A stretch of DNA of 64,000 nucleotides. Origin: Sutcliffiella horikoshii (GTDB lineage: Bacteria > Bacillota > Bacilli > Bacillales > Bacillaceae_I). The stretch covers positions 1 through 64,000 of the forward strand of contig NZ_VTEV01000004.1 of assembly GCF_008180725.1 (NCBI RefSeq), read 5' to 3'. Shown here piece after piece: positions 33,148 through 41,993 of this stretch (position 1 is its first letter; every line of letters starts with the position of its first letter). The position numbers and the translations under genes are program-made. Under the pieces are notes generated by a model, which ran no database searches, was not told the DNA's origin, and saw only the letters and a program-made list of their open reading frames with translations.

Positions 33148-33984
33148 ATGACGAGAGAAACTTGGAGGTTTATTGACTCACAATATCAATCTCCTGCATT
33201 TAATATGGCGCTTGATGAAGCATTATTAGATTGGCACAGTAAAGGCAAGATTCCACCAACTATCCGTTTTTATGGTTGGAATCCTCCGACATTATCTGTC
33301 GGTTATTTCCAAAAAGTGGAAAAAGAAATAAATATGAAACGTGTAAAAGAACTTGGCCTTGGTTTTGTCAGAAGACCTACAGGCGGTCGAGGTGTCCTTC
33401 ACGACAAGGAACTAACCTATAGTGTGATTGTCTCGGAAGAGCATCCAGAAATGCCGCAAACGGTAACTGAGGCATATCGAGTCATTTCAGAAGGTATTTT
33501 AGAAGGATTCAAGGCACTTGGACTAGATGCTTATTTTGCAATTCCAAGAACAGAAGAGGAAAAGCAAGGATTGAAGAATCCACGTTCTTCTGTTTGTTTT
33601 GATGCACCGTCCTGGTATGAGCTTGTAGTGGAGGGAAGAAAGGTTGCCGGCAGTGCGCAAACACGTCAAAAGGGTGTCATTCTGCAGCACGGCTCCATTC
33701 TACTAGATATTGATGAGGACATGCTGTTTAGCCTGTTTAACTACCCTAGCGAACGCGTAAAGGAACGAATGCAGAAGAATTTTAAAAATAAAGCGGTGGC
33801 GATCAATGCTATTCGTGAAACTCCAGTTTCCATGGAAGAAGCAAAGAAAGCTTTCTATGAAGGATTTGAAAAAGGGCTTAACCTTACACTTGAACCATAT
33901 GAGCTGACAGAAGCGGAACTAGCTGAAGTACATGCCATAATGGAGAAGAAATATTCCACAGACGAGTGGAATTATAAAAGATAA
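33148..33984 (+). CDS. lipM: octanoyltransferase LipM, 278 aa
   Basis: Transfers octanoyl from acyl carrier protein to GcvH, the first step of lipoate synthesis in Bacillus. ATG 33148 (AATGAGGTACATAAC) gives [11 protein letters not shown], the usual start; the upstream frame is rejected. Signature residues: [42 protein letters not shown], and the active-site Cys in [13 protein letters not shown], followed by the Lys in [11 protein letters not shown]. Same length as B. subtilis LipM. Its place near the gcv genes fits, since GcvH is its acceptor. Confidence 0.96.
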   Translation: MTRETWRFIDSQYQSPAFNMALDEALLDWHSKGKIPPTIRFYGWNPPTLSVGYFQKVEKEINMKRVKELGLGFVRRPTGGRGVLHDKELTYSVIVSEEHPEMPQTVTEAYRVISEGILEGFKALGLDAYFAIPRTEEEKQGLKNPRSSVCFDAPSWYELVVEGRKVAGSAQTRQKGVILQHGSILLDIDEDMLFSLFNYPSERVKERMQKNFKNKAVAINAIRETPVSMEEAKKAFYEGFEKGLNLTLEPYELTEAELAEVHAIMEKKYSTDEWNYKR

Positions 33985-34016
33985 CGAGGAGCATATTTCT
34001 CGTTATCTTTTTGTTT
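33980..34016 (+). terminator. intrinsic terminator of lipM
   Basis: AAAGATAACGAG, nine-base loop, CTCGTTATCTTTTT. Confidence 0.85.
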
Positions 34017-34280
34017 TGCACTACATCTAGTAGGGTAGTGTAAAGAGTCGACTAGATATGTAAAAGTCAAGAATGAAAAATAAAAAAATATTTTTCGTCA
34101 AATAGGAAGGAATTTCTTAAAACGTTGGTACAGTAGGCTCGCTATATTTCGTAAAAATGCGCAACCGACAAAAAAAGTCATTCTGCCTCGAAAATAGATT
34201 ATAATCTTCGTTTATCTTGATAATCCTCCCTAAATTGACCCTTTTACAATTTGACAAATTTAGATTTATTCTGCGGGAAA

Positions 34281-34325
34281 TCAATATATAGTAGTGTCGA
34301 AAATATTTTATATACTATATGTTGA
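34281..34325. promoter_or_regulatory. candidate pair of NrdR boxes upstream of nrdJ
   Basis: CAATATATAGT (34282-34292) and, on the other strand, CAACATATAGT (34314-34324) match at 10 of 11 positions, with centres 32 bp apart, three helical turns. NrdR boxes (ACACNATATNTNGTG-type) usually occur as such pairs before ribonucleotide reductase genes. The rest of the 34016-34418 spacer is AT-rich with no gene; I looked for a cobalamin riboswitch and did not see one. Confidence 0.6.
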
Positions 34326-34418
34326 TATTTTGTTGGCGGATATGATACCTTATCTGTACAAACAAATTTTACAGAAGTAACTTTTGGTAGAACTACTAGT
34401 TTTAGAGGAGTTGTAATA

Positions 34419-35216
34419 ATGACCATTGCCATTAACGAAAACAAATTGAAAATCAATGTAGAACGCTTGAACAAGGACATCAGCTTGTTTCCTCAAGTAC
34501 ACCCCATCACAGAGGACATGACCACCACACATAAAGGTGTTTCCCGCCTGGTCATGCTCGATCGTTACGCATTCAAAGATACAGAGAAAGTAACCCTTAC
34601 AGCTGGAGATTTTGTAGTATTAACGATTAAAGAAGATCCTAAGTTCCCTGCAAGAGGTCTTGGTTTTATACAAGACATAGACTGGTCTACCAAGAAGGCT
34701 TCTGTACTAATTGAAGAAGAGTATCGTGGAGTTCTGACAAAGCAAGGTGAAGCTGAAACGGGCGTAGTTGTTCGTTCCCTGGATGTCATTGAAAAGCCTC
34801 TAGAAGTCTTCTACGAGCAAATTGCCAAACGTAACGCCAAAGGCTTGGCAGCGGTAGAAACGACCGAAGAGAAGCGCCAGGAATGGTTTGAAAAGTTTTA
34901 TCATGAACTAGTTAACATGAATTTTGTACCGGCAGGACGTGTGTTATACGGAGCAGGGGCAGACACAGATGTAACCTACTTCAACTGTTATGTGATGCCG
35001 TTCGTTCAAGATTCCCGCGAAGGAATCTCAGAACACCGTAAGCAAGTAATGGAAATCATGAGCCGAGGAGGCGGGGTTGGTACAAATGGATCAACGCTTC
35101 GTCCACGAAACGCGCTTGCAAGGGGAGTGAACGGTAAATCCTCTGGTAGTGTCTCCTGGCTGGATGACATTGCAAAATTGACGCATCTTGTGGAACAAGG
35201 TGGATCAAGACGTGGT
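34419..35216 (+). CDS. nrdJ: nrdJ exon 1: adenosylcobalamin-dependent ribonucleotide reductase, residues 1-266
   Basis: N-terminal part of a class II (B12-dependent) ribonucleotide reductase that reduces NTPs or NDPs to deoxy forms. ATG after AGAGGAGTTGTAATA. Visible are VERLNKDISLFPQVHPITED, FVPAGRVLYGAGADTDVTYF, the redox Cys in FNCYVM, SRGGGVGTNGSTLRPRN and LTHLVEQGGSRRG. The frame then runs only four codons further into intron sequence (KSA stop). Joining base 35216 to 35540 restores GGSRRG-AQMIMLADWHPD, the normal family sequence, giving an 855-residue enzyme. Expression probably responds to NrdR. Confidence 0.93.
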
Positions 35217-35539
35217 AAATCAGCTTAAGTGCCTCGTCTATAAACAAACCTCGTGAATTGCTGGAAAGTCTTTTATGACTTGTTGGCTACAACGTGACTG
35301 GAAACGGTGAGCGTGAATGCTTAAAAACAACAAGTGGAAAAAGATAATCAGCAGCCAAGCACCTGTAAATGGTGAAGGTTCAACGACCATCGAAAACATG
35401 CCGAAGTTTGGTAGAAGTGAGTAGAGTAGGATTCAAGCGAATCCGAAGTGCGAGGACACTTTTTATAAAAAGTGTAAGATATGGTCTGATCTCTATGGTG
35501 ACATAGAGAGTCGATTAAGCGAATCGGCGTAACGAAATG
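35217..35539 (+). ncRNA. self-splicing group I intron in nrdJ, 323 nt, ORF-less
   Basis: The upstream exon ends in U (35216) and the intron in G (35539), as group I requires. P1 can form between ACGUGGU of exon 1 and GCCUCGU in the intron (one U-U mismatch, U-G at the splice site). P and Q/R core elements: AATCAGCAGCCAAGC at 35346 and GTTCAACGACCAT at 35378. P7: GACCAT (35385-35390) pairs with ATGGTC (35481-35486). Between them are a GGATTC/GAATCC hairpin (35429-35444) and an ACACTTTTT/AAAAAGTGT hairpin (P8-like). P9 is CTCTATG-GTGA-CATAGAG with a GNRA loop. The extra hairpins suggest subgroup IA. No homing endonuclease is encoded. Confidence 0.92.
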
Positions 35540-37309
35540 GCTCAAATGATCATGCTAGCAGACTGGCACCCAGATATCGTAGAATTCATCATCTCCAAAA
35601 TGCAAAACCCTAGAATTCTTCGCTACCTTATTGAAAATACAAATGATGAAAGCATCAAAAAAGCAGCAGAGGACAAGTTGAAGTTTACACCATTAACAGA
35701 TCAAGAAATAACGATGTACCAATCTGTTACAAACTTCAAACACATTCCTGGGTACGGCGGATTTACAGAAGCAATCATCAAAGATGCAGAGCAGAAATTG
35801 AAAGTTGGCGGAACATACACAGTTCATAACTCAGAGTTCCTAACAGGAGCAAACATTTCCATCACACTTACAAAAGAATTTATGGAAGCTGTTGAAAACG
35901 ACGCTGACTTTGATCTTCGTTTCCCTGATGTGGAAGCATACGATAAAGACGAAATGGCCATCTACAATGAACAATGGTCAGAAGTTGGAGACGTTCGAGA
36001 GTGGGAGAAACTTGGTCACAAGGTGAGAGTGTATAGAAAGATTAAGGCGAAAGAACTTTGGAACCTAGTCAATATTTGTGCAACATACTCAGCCGAGCCT
36101 GGAATCTTCTTCATCGACAATGCAAACGATATGACAAATGCAAAAGCATACGGACAAAAGGTTGTAGCAACCAACCCTTGTGGGGAACAACCCCTCGCAC
36201 CATTTTCTGTCTGTAACTTAGCAGCTGTAAACTTGGCTCAATTTGCGGACAAGGAAACAAAAACAGTAAACTTTGAAAAACTAAAACAAACAGTTGAAGT
36301 CGGCGTTAGAATGCAAGATAACGTTATCGATGCAACGCCTTACTTCTTAGAAGAAAATAAAAAGCAGGCATTAGGAGAGCGCCGTGTTGGTTTAGGAGTT
36401 ATGGGCCTTCACGATCTTCTAATCTATTGTGAAACAGAATACGGCTCTGAAAAAGGCAATGAGCTTGTTGATAAAGTATTTGAAACGATTGCTGTTACTG
36501 CGTATCGTGCTTCTTTGGAACTTGGAAAAGAAAAAGGGAGCTTCCCGTTCTTAGAAGGTGCAACAGCAGAAGAAACGAATCGCCTTCGTGAAGCATTTAC
36601 CAAAACAGGCTTCATGAGCAAAATGCCAGAAGATATTAAAGAAGGTATCATGACTTCAGGCATACGTAACTCTCACCTGTTAACAGTAGCACCAACTGGT
36701 TCTACAGGAACAATGGTAGGGGTATCAACTGGACTTGAGCCATACTTCTCCTTCTCCTACTTCCGCAGTGGTCGTTTAGGGAAGTTCATTGAAGTTAAAG
36801 CAGACATCGTTCAAGAATATTTGGATGCGAACCCAGGAGCGGATTCAGAGAACCTTCCAAACTGGTTCATCTCTGCTATGGAACTTGCTCCAGAAGCACA
36901 TGCTGATGTACAATGCATTATCCAAAACTGGATTGACAGCTCTATTTCCAAAACGGTAAACGCACCTAAAGGATATACGGTCGATCAAGTGAAGAAAGTA
37001 TACGAACGCCTTTATAAAGGTGGAGCAAAAGGTGGTACCGTTTATGTGGATGGTAGCCGTGACTCCCAAGTACTGACGCTAAAAGCAGAAGAGAATACGA
37101 TGGATGAAGGCGAGCAAATCCAAATGGAAGATGTCGTCAAAAAGCCGGTAGTGCTTGTAGAAACAATCAACGACCTACGCTCTACCAATGTCCAGTATGG
37201 ATCAGAAGTAGGGAACACATGCCCAGTATGCCGTATTGGTACCGTAAAAGAGATTGGTGGCTGCAATACTTGCACGGATTGTGGTGCTCAGCTGAAGTGC
37301 GGTTTATAA
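35540..37309 (+). CDS. nrdJ: nrdJ exon 2: ribonucleotide reductase catalytic and C-terminal domains, residues 267-855
   Basis: Continues the reductase after the intron. An in-frame ATG at 35537 belongs to the intron and has no ribosome site. The thiyl-radical region is VVATNPCGEQPLAPFSVCNL, with Cys and Glu of the active site; LGERRVGLGVMGLHDLLIYC, LLTVAPTGSTGTMVGVSTGL and FSYFR follow. The C-terminus has a Cys-rich redox tail: CPVCRIGTVKEIGGCNTCTD and CGAQLKCGL. No R2-type subunit lies nearby, consistent with a cobalamin enzyme. Terminator follows. Confidence 0.94.
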   Translation, partial: AQMIMLADWHPDIVEFIISKMQNPRILRYLIENTNDESIKKAAEDKLKFTPLTDQEITMYQSVTNFKHIPGYGGFTEAIIKDAEQKLKVGGTYTVHNSEFLTGANISITLTKEFMEAVENDADFDLRFPDVEAYDKDEMAIYNEQWSEVGDVREWEKLGHKVRVYRKIKAKELWNLVNICATYSAEPGIFFIDNANDMTNAKAYGQKVVATNPCGEQPLAPFSVCNLAAVNLAQFADKETKTVNFEKLKQTVEVGVRMQDNVIDATPYFLEENKKQALGERRVGLGVMGLHDLLIYCETEYGSEKGNELVDKVFETIAVTAYRASLELGKEKGSFPFLEGATAEETNRLREAFTKTGFMSKMPEDIKEGIMTSGIRNSHLLTVAPTGSTGTMVGVSTGLEPYFSFSYFRSGRLGKFIEVKADIVQEYLDANPGADSENLPNWFISAMELAPEAHADVQCIIQNWIDSSISKTVNAPKGYTVDQVKKVYERLYKGGAKGGTVYVDGSRDSQVLTLKAEENTMDEGEQIQMEDVVKKPVVLVETINDLRSTNVQYGSEVGNTCPVCRIGTVKEIGGCNTCTDCGAQLKCGL

Positions 37310-37315
37310 TTGTAA

Positions 37316-37358
37316 CGATACGAGTAAGGAATGCTAGTGTATTCCATACTCGTTTTTG
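37316..37358 (+). terminator. intrinsic terminator of nrdJ
   Basis: ACGAGTAAGGAAT, eight-base loop, ATTCCATACTCGT, TTTTT. Confidence 0.8.
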
Positions 37359-37373
37359 TTTTGCTTTAGGAAT

Positions 37374-37512
37374 AGAGAGGCTTTGTCTCCGCCAGAAATC
37401 TCGGATGAGAAGTAAAACCGGTAAAAGAGAAGCCCTGTCACCGCCCGAAACCAATCCAAAAAAACCAAAACGGAAACAGAGAAGCCTTGTCATCGCCCAA
37501 AACCACTCAACA
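37374..37512. repeat. three-copy tandem array, exact 52-bp period (GAGAAGCC family)
   Basis: AGAGAGGCTTTGTCTCCGCC at 37374, AGAGAAGCCCTGTCACCGCC at 37426 and AGAGAAGCCTTGTCATCGCC at 37478 are spaced 52 and 52 bp. Between cores are A/C-rich stretches. The same core appears again at 48121 and 48395. Confidence 0.82.
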
Positions 37513-37597
37513 AAAGAAAAAAAGATAATAGATACGCCCCCGCAAGTTCAAAAAACCATTTCACATAACCACCATCTCATCTATCTGATTTCAAATT

Positions 37598-37627
37598 GGC
37601 ATATTTTATCAAATCCGGGTCATCATA
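37598..37627 (+). promoter_or_regulatory. sigma-G-like promoter of the ger operon
   Basis: GGCATA (37598-37603) and CATCATA (37621-37627) are 17 bases apart. They fit the sigma-G consensus TGNATA / CATNNTA with one mismatch, expected for forespore-expressed germinant receptors. Confidence 0.6.
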
Positions 37628-37657
37628 AATATATCTTTATGAAGCTGGTGATGACCT

Positions 37658-38779
37658 ATGCAGAACGTATTGAAAATTTTAATTCCGAGACAGCTGTTCT
37701 TGATGCTGATACTATCAACGGGGCTGCTCAATCACGTTATTTTAATACCGAATCTATTAAATGCTGCAGGCAGGGACAGCTGGCTTGGTGTGCTAATAGC
37801 CTACCCGATAGCGCTCGTCTTTTCATGGTTGGTTTATTTTATTACTAAAAATAGCTCTGATAAAGGGTTTTTCGCAATGGTTGAAAATAGATTCGGCAAA
37901 TTTGTTTCCGCTGTAATTTCATTTCCTGTTGTTGTTTACCTTTTTTTGAGTGCTTACATCACCTTACGAGATTTGATGATTTGGCTTAATTCTTATTTTT
38001 TATCAGATGCTTCGGTTACGATGATTAATTTCATTTTGATATTGGTCTGTTGTGTGGTCACTCTTGGTGGAATAAAGTATATGGCCATTTCTAGCGGATT
38101 TTTACTGCCGTTAGTGATGATTTTTGGTATCTTCATTGCCATTACCAATACAACCATCAAAGATCCGAGCCTGTTGTTCCCATTGTTAAGTGAAGGGTAC
38201 ACACCGGTAATAAAAGGGGTGATGTATTCTTTATCAGGTCTGCTTGAAATCTACCTTGTTGTTTTATTGCAACCATATTCACAATCTCCTATTAAATTTA
38301 GACATGTATTCATCTTAATCACCTTGTTAATGGGATTAATTCTTGGTCCGTTGACAGCTGCTATCATGGAGTTTGGGCCTGTGGAATCGGCAAATTTCCG
38401 CTATCCTGCCTATGAACAGTGGCGGGTCTTAAATATAGGTGATTATATTTCGCATCTTGATTTTTTTGCTCTTTATCAATGGCTTACTGGGGCAATAATA
38501 AGAATTGGTTTATTTATCTATCTTGCTGCTGCTTTTTTTACCAAAAAGAAAAAACATTATAAAGTGAACCCTCTATTGGTAGTGGGCATTTATGTAATTT
38601 TCTTCGGTGTAATGTGGATGGAAGTAGAAACTTTTTATTTCTATGAGTTTATCTATCGTTATTTTTTACCAGCATGTATGGTATTTTTTCTTTTCCAAAT
38701 ACTAATATCAGCCTTATTGGTACTAGTAATGAGGAAGAGAGAGGGCTCACATGGAAAACAAAACACTTCTGGAATGTAA
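37658..38779 (+). CDS. spore germinant receptor B subunit (GerAB-like permease), 373 aa
   Basis: Amino-acid-permease-like membrane subunit of a GerA-type receptor in the inner spore membrane. About ten hydrophobic helices run from LFLMLILSTGLLNHVILIP to FLLFQILISALLVLVM, with the family's GRDSWLGVLIAYPIAL start and PYSQSPIKFRH loop. The B subunit is thought to bind the germinant. ATG 37658 follows GGTGATGACCT. The order here is B-A-C, not the A-B-C of B. subtilis gerA. The end overlaps the A subunit gene by 29 bases. Confidence 0.92.
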   Translation: MQNVLKILIPRQLFLMLILSTGLLNHVILIPNLLNAAGRDSWLGVLIAYPIALVFSWLVYFITKNSSDKGFFAMVENRFGKFVSAVISFPVVVYLFLSAYITLRDLMIWLNSYFLSDASVTMINFILILVCCVVTLGGIKYMAISSGFLLPLVMIFGIFIAITNTTIKDPSLLFPLLSEGYTPVIKGVMYSLSGLLEIYLVVLLQPYSQSPIKFRHVFILITLLMGLILGPLTAAIMEFGPVESANFRYPAYEQWRVLNIGDYISHLDFFALYQWLTGAIIRIGLFIYLAAAFFTKKKKHYKVNPLLVVGIYVIFFGVMWMEVETFYFYEFIYRYFLPACMVFFLFQILISALLVLVMRKREGSHGKQNTSGM

Positions 38780-40202
38780 GGACAGTCTTTGGGAAAAAGT
38801 TACACAGTTAAAATCTCAATTTAGTCAAAGCCAGGATTTCGTTTGCCAAAAACATAAAACCGATGAAGAAACATTTGAAATCATTTACATAGACAGTCTC
38901 GTGAATATGCAATATTTAGATCAATATATTTTACCAAAATTAAATGAATATAAGGATGCATCCATAAAATTACACATGCAGACATTATTTCAAGTAGAAG
39001 AGGTCACTTTCAAATCGTTGGAAGATGTGGCTTCTTTGCTTTTTGATGGAAATGTAATTTTCTATGTTGGTGATAGTCTTTTAAGTATCAATGCTGGGGA
39101 TTTTCCAAAGAGACAGCCGGAAGAATCTGCACTAGAAACGTCAATTAGAGGACCAAAGGACGGGTTTGTTGAGGACATAAAAACAAATGTTTCATTAATA
39201 AGAAGAAGACTTCATACACCGTCATTATGTCTGGAGAAATTTACAATAGGAAAAAGGAGCAAGACAAAAGTTGTTTTGATGTACCTAGATGATGTCATCG
39301 ATAAGAAAGTTCTTCATGAAATAAGAAAGAGATTAAATGGAGTAGAACTAGATATTTTAACAAGTGCTTATGAGTTGGAGTCCTCCGTTCGTGATCGCCC
39401 TTATTCCGTCTTTCCGACGATGGACTTTTCAGGTAGACCCGACTTTGTTGTGCAGGTCTTGAATCAAGGAAGATTTGCATTAATAGTGGATGGGAATCCT
39501 ACAGTGTCATTTGCACCAATAAGCTTATTGTTGCAAACAAAATCGCCAGAAGATACATATATAAATTATGCTTTTGTATCACTTGAGCGGTTAATTAGAA
39601 TGCTTGGCATTATGGTTTCAGGCTTTTTTCCAGGTATTTGGATTGCCTTTTCTGCTTTTAATATAGAACAAATCCCATATTTACTTGTTGCTACCATATC
39701 GGTTTCACGTTTTGGGTTGCCGTTGTCTGCACCAATAGAAATGTTTATCATCTTATTTCTTTTTGAATTATTTAATGAAGCAGGCGTACGTCTCCCAAGA
39801 GCTATTGGGCAGACTGTAGCAGTTCTTGGAGGGTTAATTGTAGGAGATGCGGCGATAAGAGCCGGCTTGACATCCCCAACCATGTTAGTGGTTGCAGCTA
39901 TCACCTATATCGCTTCCTTTACACTAGTGAACCAGTCATTAAGCTCTGCCATCACCATCGTTCGATTTTTCGTTATCTTCTTAAGTACATTTTTTGGACT
40001 TTTCGGGGTGATCCTTGGATTTATATTAACCGTCTTCTACTTTTCCTCGTTAAATTCATTTGGAGCGCCTTACTTTGGTTCAGCGGCACCTATTAGCTTA
40101 ACCGAGGCAGTAAAATCCTTTTTAAAGGCACCGGTCCAATTTTACAAGATGAGAACTGCCTCAACAAGTCCTGATGATGCATCAAGGGGGGAGCATAATT
40201 GA
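38751..40202 (+). CDS. spore germinant receptor A subunit (GerAA-like), 483 aa
   Basis: GerA/SpoVAF family. The soluble N-terminal half (about residues 1-280) includes FVEDIKTNVSLIRRRLHTPS and RPYSVFPTMDFSGRPD; the C-terminal half has four or five transmembrane helices, with LSAPIEMFIILFLFELFNEA, GVRLPRAIGQTVAVLGGLIV and GDAAIRAGLTSP. These subunits oligomerise and, in recent work, form ion channels that begin germination. Overlaps both neighbours, so the three subunits are translated together. Confidence 0.93.
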   Translation: MENKTLLECKDSLWEKVTQLKSQFSQSQDFVCQKHKTDEETFEIIYIDSLVNMQYLDQYILPKLNEYKDASIKLHMQTLFQVEEVTFKSLEDVASLLFDGNVIFYVGDSLLSINAGDFPKRQPEESALETSIRGPKDGFVEDIKTNVSLIRRRLHTPSLCLEKFTIGKRSKTKVVLMYLDDVIDKKVLHEIRKRLNGVELDILTSAYELESSVRDRPYSVFPTMDFSGRPDFVVQVLNQGRFALIVDGNPTVSFAPISLLLQTKSPEDTYINYAFVSLERLIRMLGIMVSGFFPGIWIAFSAFNIEQIPYLLVATISVSRFGLPLSAPIEMFIILFLFELFNEAGVRLPRAIGQTVAVLGGLIVGDAAIRAGLTSPTMLVVAAITYIASFTLVNQSLSSAITIVRFFVIFLSTFFGLFGVILGFILTVFYFSSLNSFGAPYFGSAAPISLTEAVKSFLKAPVQFYKMRTASTSPDDASRGEHN

Positions 40203-41344
40203 AACGAAAAGGAGCCTTATTGGTTTTTCTTTGTATTCTTTTGCTCACAGGGTGCGGTGGCGCTAAGAACATTCAAGACTTAACTTACATTGTGGCAATT
40301 GGAATGGACTATGATGAGATGGAAGAGGAGTACATCGTCTATTTACAAGGCTTGAATTTTGCAAACGTTGCCAAGCAAGAAGGTGGGAAGCCTTCTGAAC
40401 CAATTCCAAGCTTCGTTGGTTCTGCAAGGGGTAAGACATTAAACCTTGCTGTGAGTGATTTGTATAGTAAATCAGAGCCGCCCGTCTATTTCGGTCATGT
40501 GAAAACACTTGTTCTTAGTCAACGGTTAATTAATAGTAAATCAAAAGAAGTCTTAGAGGAGGTTGCTAGAAACAAATCACTTAGGCATAGATTGAGGATT
40601 GTAACAACCGAAGCGAGAATAGAAGAAATTTTTAGTGTAAATGCACTTTTTGAGTATCCTGCTATGTACACGGTACTATTTAAAGGGAAAGCAAGCGGGA
40701 TGGCTCAAGATGAGTTAGAACCGACATCGCTCTTGTACTTTTTAAGATCGTATTATGAACCGATGGGAGTGGCTAAGATTCCTACCGTGGCCATTGATAC
40801 AAACTCATGGCGCTCAGACAAGGAATATCCCGTTCTTTATTTTGGTGGATATTCTATATTTCAGCAGCAGGCATTTGTAAAAAATATCACATTAGAAGAT
40901 GCAGTATTACTCGATTGGCTTGTAGAAAAGGAAATAGCGCTAAATCATCCCGTGAAAGATGGAGAAGAATTAATTGCAGCAGTAAAGCTTGCCAGTCCGA
41001 AAATGAAGATTACCTACGACAAAGATAAATCCAACCCAAGTTTCTCCATAGAGCTTTCAGTTCGCGCTGACTTGCTTGAAAAATTAACAGATGTTTCTGT
41101 AGATAAGCTGAAAAAAGTACTGGAAGATGATATCAAAACACAAGTCCTATCTCTCTATGAACAAGGAGTGGAGAGTAAAATGGATTTATTAAACGCAGGC
41201 GAGAAATGGTACCGAAAACATCCCAAAGCCTTTAAGGAATTAAAAGACTCCAAAAATTTTTATCTACAAAAGGATTCCTTGAAAGAGGTAAAGGTCGACG
41301 TGCAAATCTTCCATTTCAACAGTTATGAATACGAAACGAATTAA
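40199..41344 (+). CDS. spore germinant receptor C subunit (GerAC-like lipoprotein), 381 aa
   Basis: TTG start overlapping the A subunit stop. Signal peptide with lipobox LLLTGCGG, so the mature protein is lipid-anchored outside the inner spore membrane. The three-domain GerAC fold is suggested by VAIGMDYDEMEEEYIVYLQG, PPVYFGHVKTLVLSQRL, the middle FGGYSIFQQQAFVKNITLED and the C-terminal helix ENWYRKHPK-like region. Complete. The cognate germinant cannot be predicted. Confidence 0.93.
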   Translation: MKRKGALLVFLCILLLTGCGGAKNIQDLTYIVAIGMDYDEMEEEYIVYLQGLNFANVAKQEGGKPSEPIPSFVGSARGKTLNLAVSDLYSKSEPPVYFGHVKTLVLSQRLINSKSKEVLEEVARNKSLRHRLRIVTTEARIEEIFSVNALFEYPAMYTVLFKGKASGMAQDELEPTSLLYFLRSYYEPMGVAKIPTVAIDTNSWRSDKEYPVLYFGGYSIFQQQAFVKNITLEDAVLLDWLVEKEIALNHPVKDGEELIAAVKLASPKMKITYDKDKSNPSFSIELSVRADLLEKLTDVSVDKLKKVLEDDIKTQVLSLYEQGVESKMDLLNAGEKWYRKHPKAFKELKDSKNFYLQKDSLKEVKVDVQIFHFNSYEYETN

Positions 41345-41430
41345 ACTAAGCCCTAGCTTGTCATACCCCGAGAGTTAGGGTATCATTTTATATGACGGCT
41401 TAGAACGTGGATTGGAAATGGAGGGATATT

Positions 41431-41856
41431 ATGCCTACCCCAAGTATGGAAGACTACATAGAGCAAATATACATGTTGATTGAAGATAAAGGATATGCAC
41501 GGGTATCAGACATTGCCGAAGCATTGGCGGTACATCCCTCTTCTGTAACAAAAATGGTCCAGAAACTTGATAAAGACCAGTACTTAATCTATGAAAAATA
41601 TCGCGGACTAGTTCTTACCTCTAAAGGAAAGAAAATTGGTAAGCGATTAGTATATCGTCATGAATTACTCGAGCAGTTCTTAAGAGTGATAGGTGTTAAT
41701 GAGGAAAATATTTATGAAGATGTGGAAGGCATAGAGCATCACTTGAGCTGGAATGCCATTGATCGGATTGGTGATCTTGTTCAATATTTTGAAGAAGAAA
41801 AAGAACGTGTCGAAGCTTTGCAAATCATCCAAAAACAGAATGAAGAGAACCAGTAA
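41431..41856 (+). CDS. mntR: manganese transport regulator MntR, 141 aa
   Basis: DtxR-family Mn-dependent repressor. ATG 41431 (GGAGGGATATT) gives [12 protein letters not shown] with Asp8 and Glu11. Other metal ligands are His77 in [12 protein letters not shown] and Glu99/Glu102/His103 in [12 protein letters not shown]. The winged helix is [20 protein letters not shown]. At high Mn it represses uptake (mntH, mntABCD) and in B. subtilis activates efflux genes. Same neighbourhood as B. subtilis (lipM side and yqhO side), though nrdJ and ger genes are inserted between lipM and mntR. Confidence 0.96.
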   Translation: MPTPSMEDYIEQIYMLIEDKGYARVSDIAEALAVHPSSVTKMVQKLDKDQYLIYEKYRGLVLTSKGKKIGKRLVYRHELLEQFLRVIGVNEENIYEDVEGIEHHLSWNAIDRIGDLVQYFEEEKERVEALQIIQKQNEENQ

Positions 41857-41900
41857 AGAGATAGACCTTGCCATCTGGCAGTGGGGTCAGTCTCTTTTTT
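41857..41900 (+). terminator. intrinsic terminator of mntR
   Basis: AGAGATAGACC and GGTCAGTCTCT around a loop, then a long T-run. Confidence 0.75.
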
Positions 41901-41993
41901 TTGCCCCCAATAAGGAAAAGGGTATATTTTCACCTCTTCCTTATTAAAGATGTAAAAGGAAGTTATCCGGTTTAATGTGATGGAGGGATTCCA

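Noticed and set aside
34016-34418. Cobalamin riboswitch upstream of the B12-dependent nrdJ
   Set aside because: Expected here, but no B12-box (GCCACTG-type) or conserved core could be found.
35217-35539. Frameshift, pseudogene or intein explanation for the broken nrdJ frame
   Set aside because: The insert has several stops, so it cannot be an intein, and exact removal restores the conserved protein; the RNA core motifs fit a group I intron.
41362-41383. ATACCC/GGGTAT hairpin before mntR as an MntR operator
   Set aside because: Does not match the MntR box; more likely the end of the ger transcript, although it lacks a good T-run.
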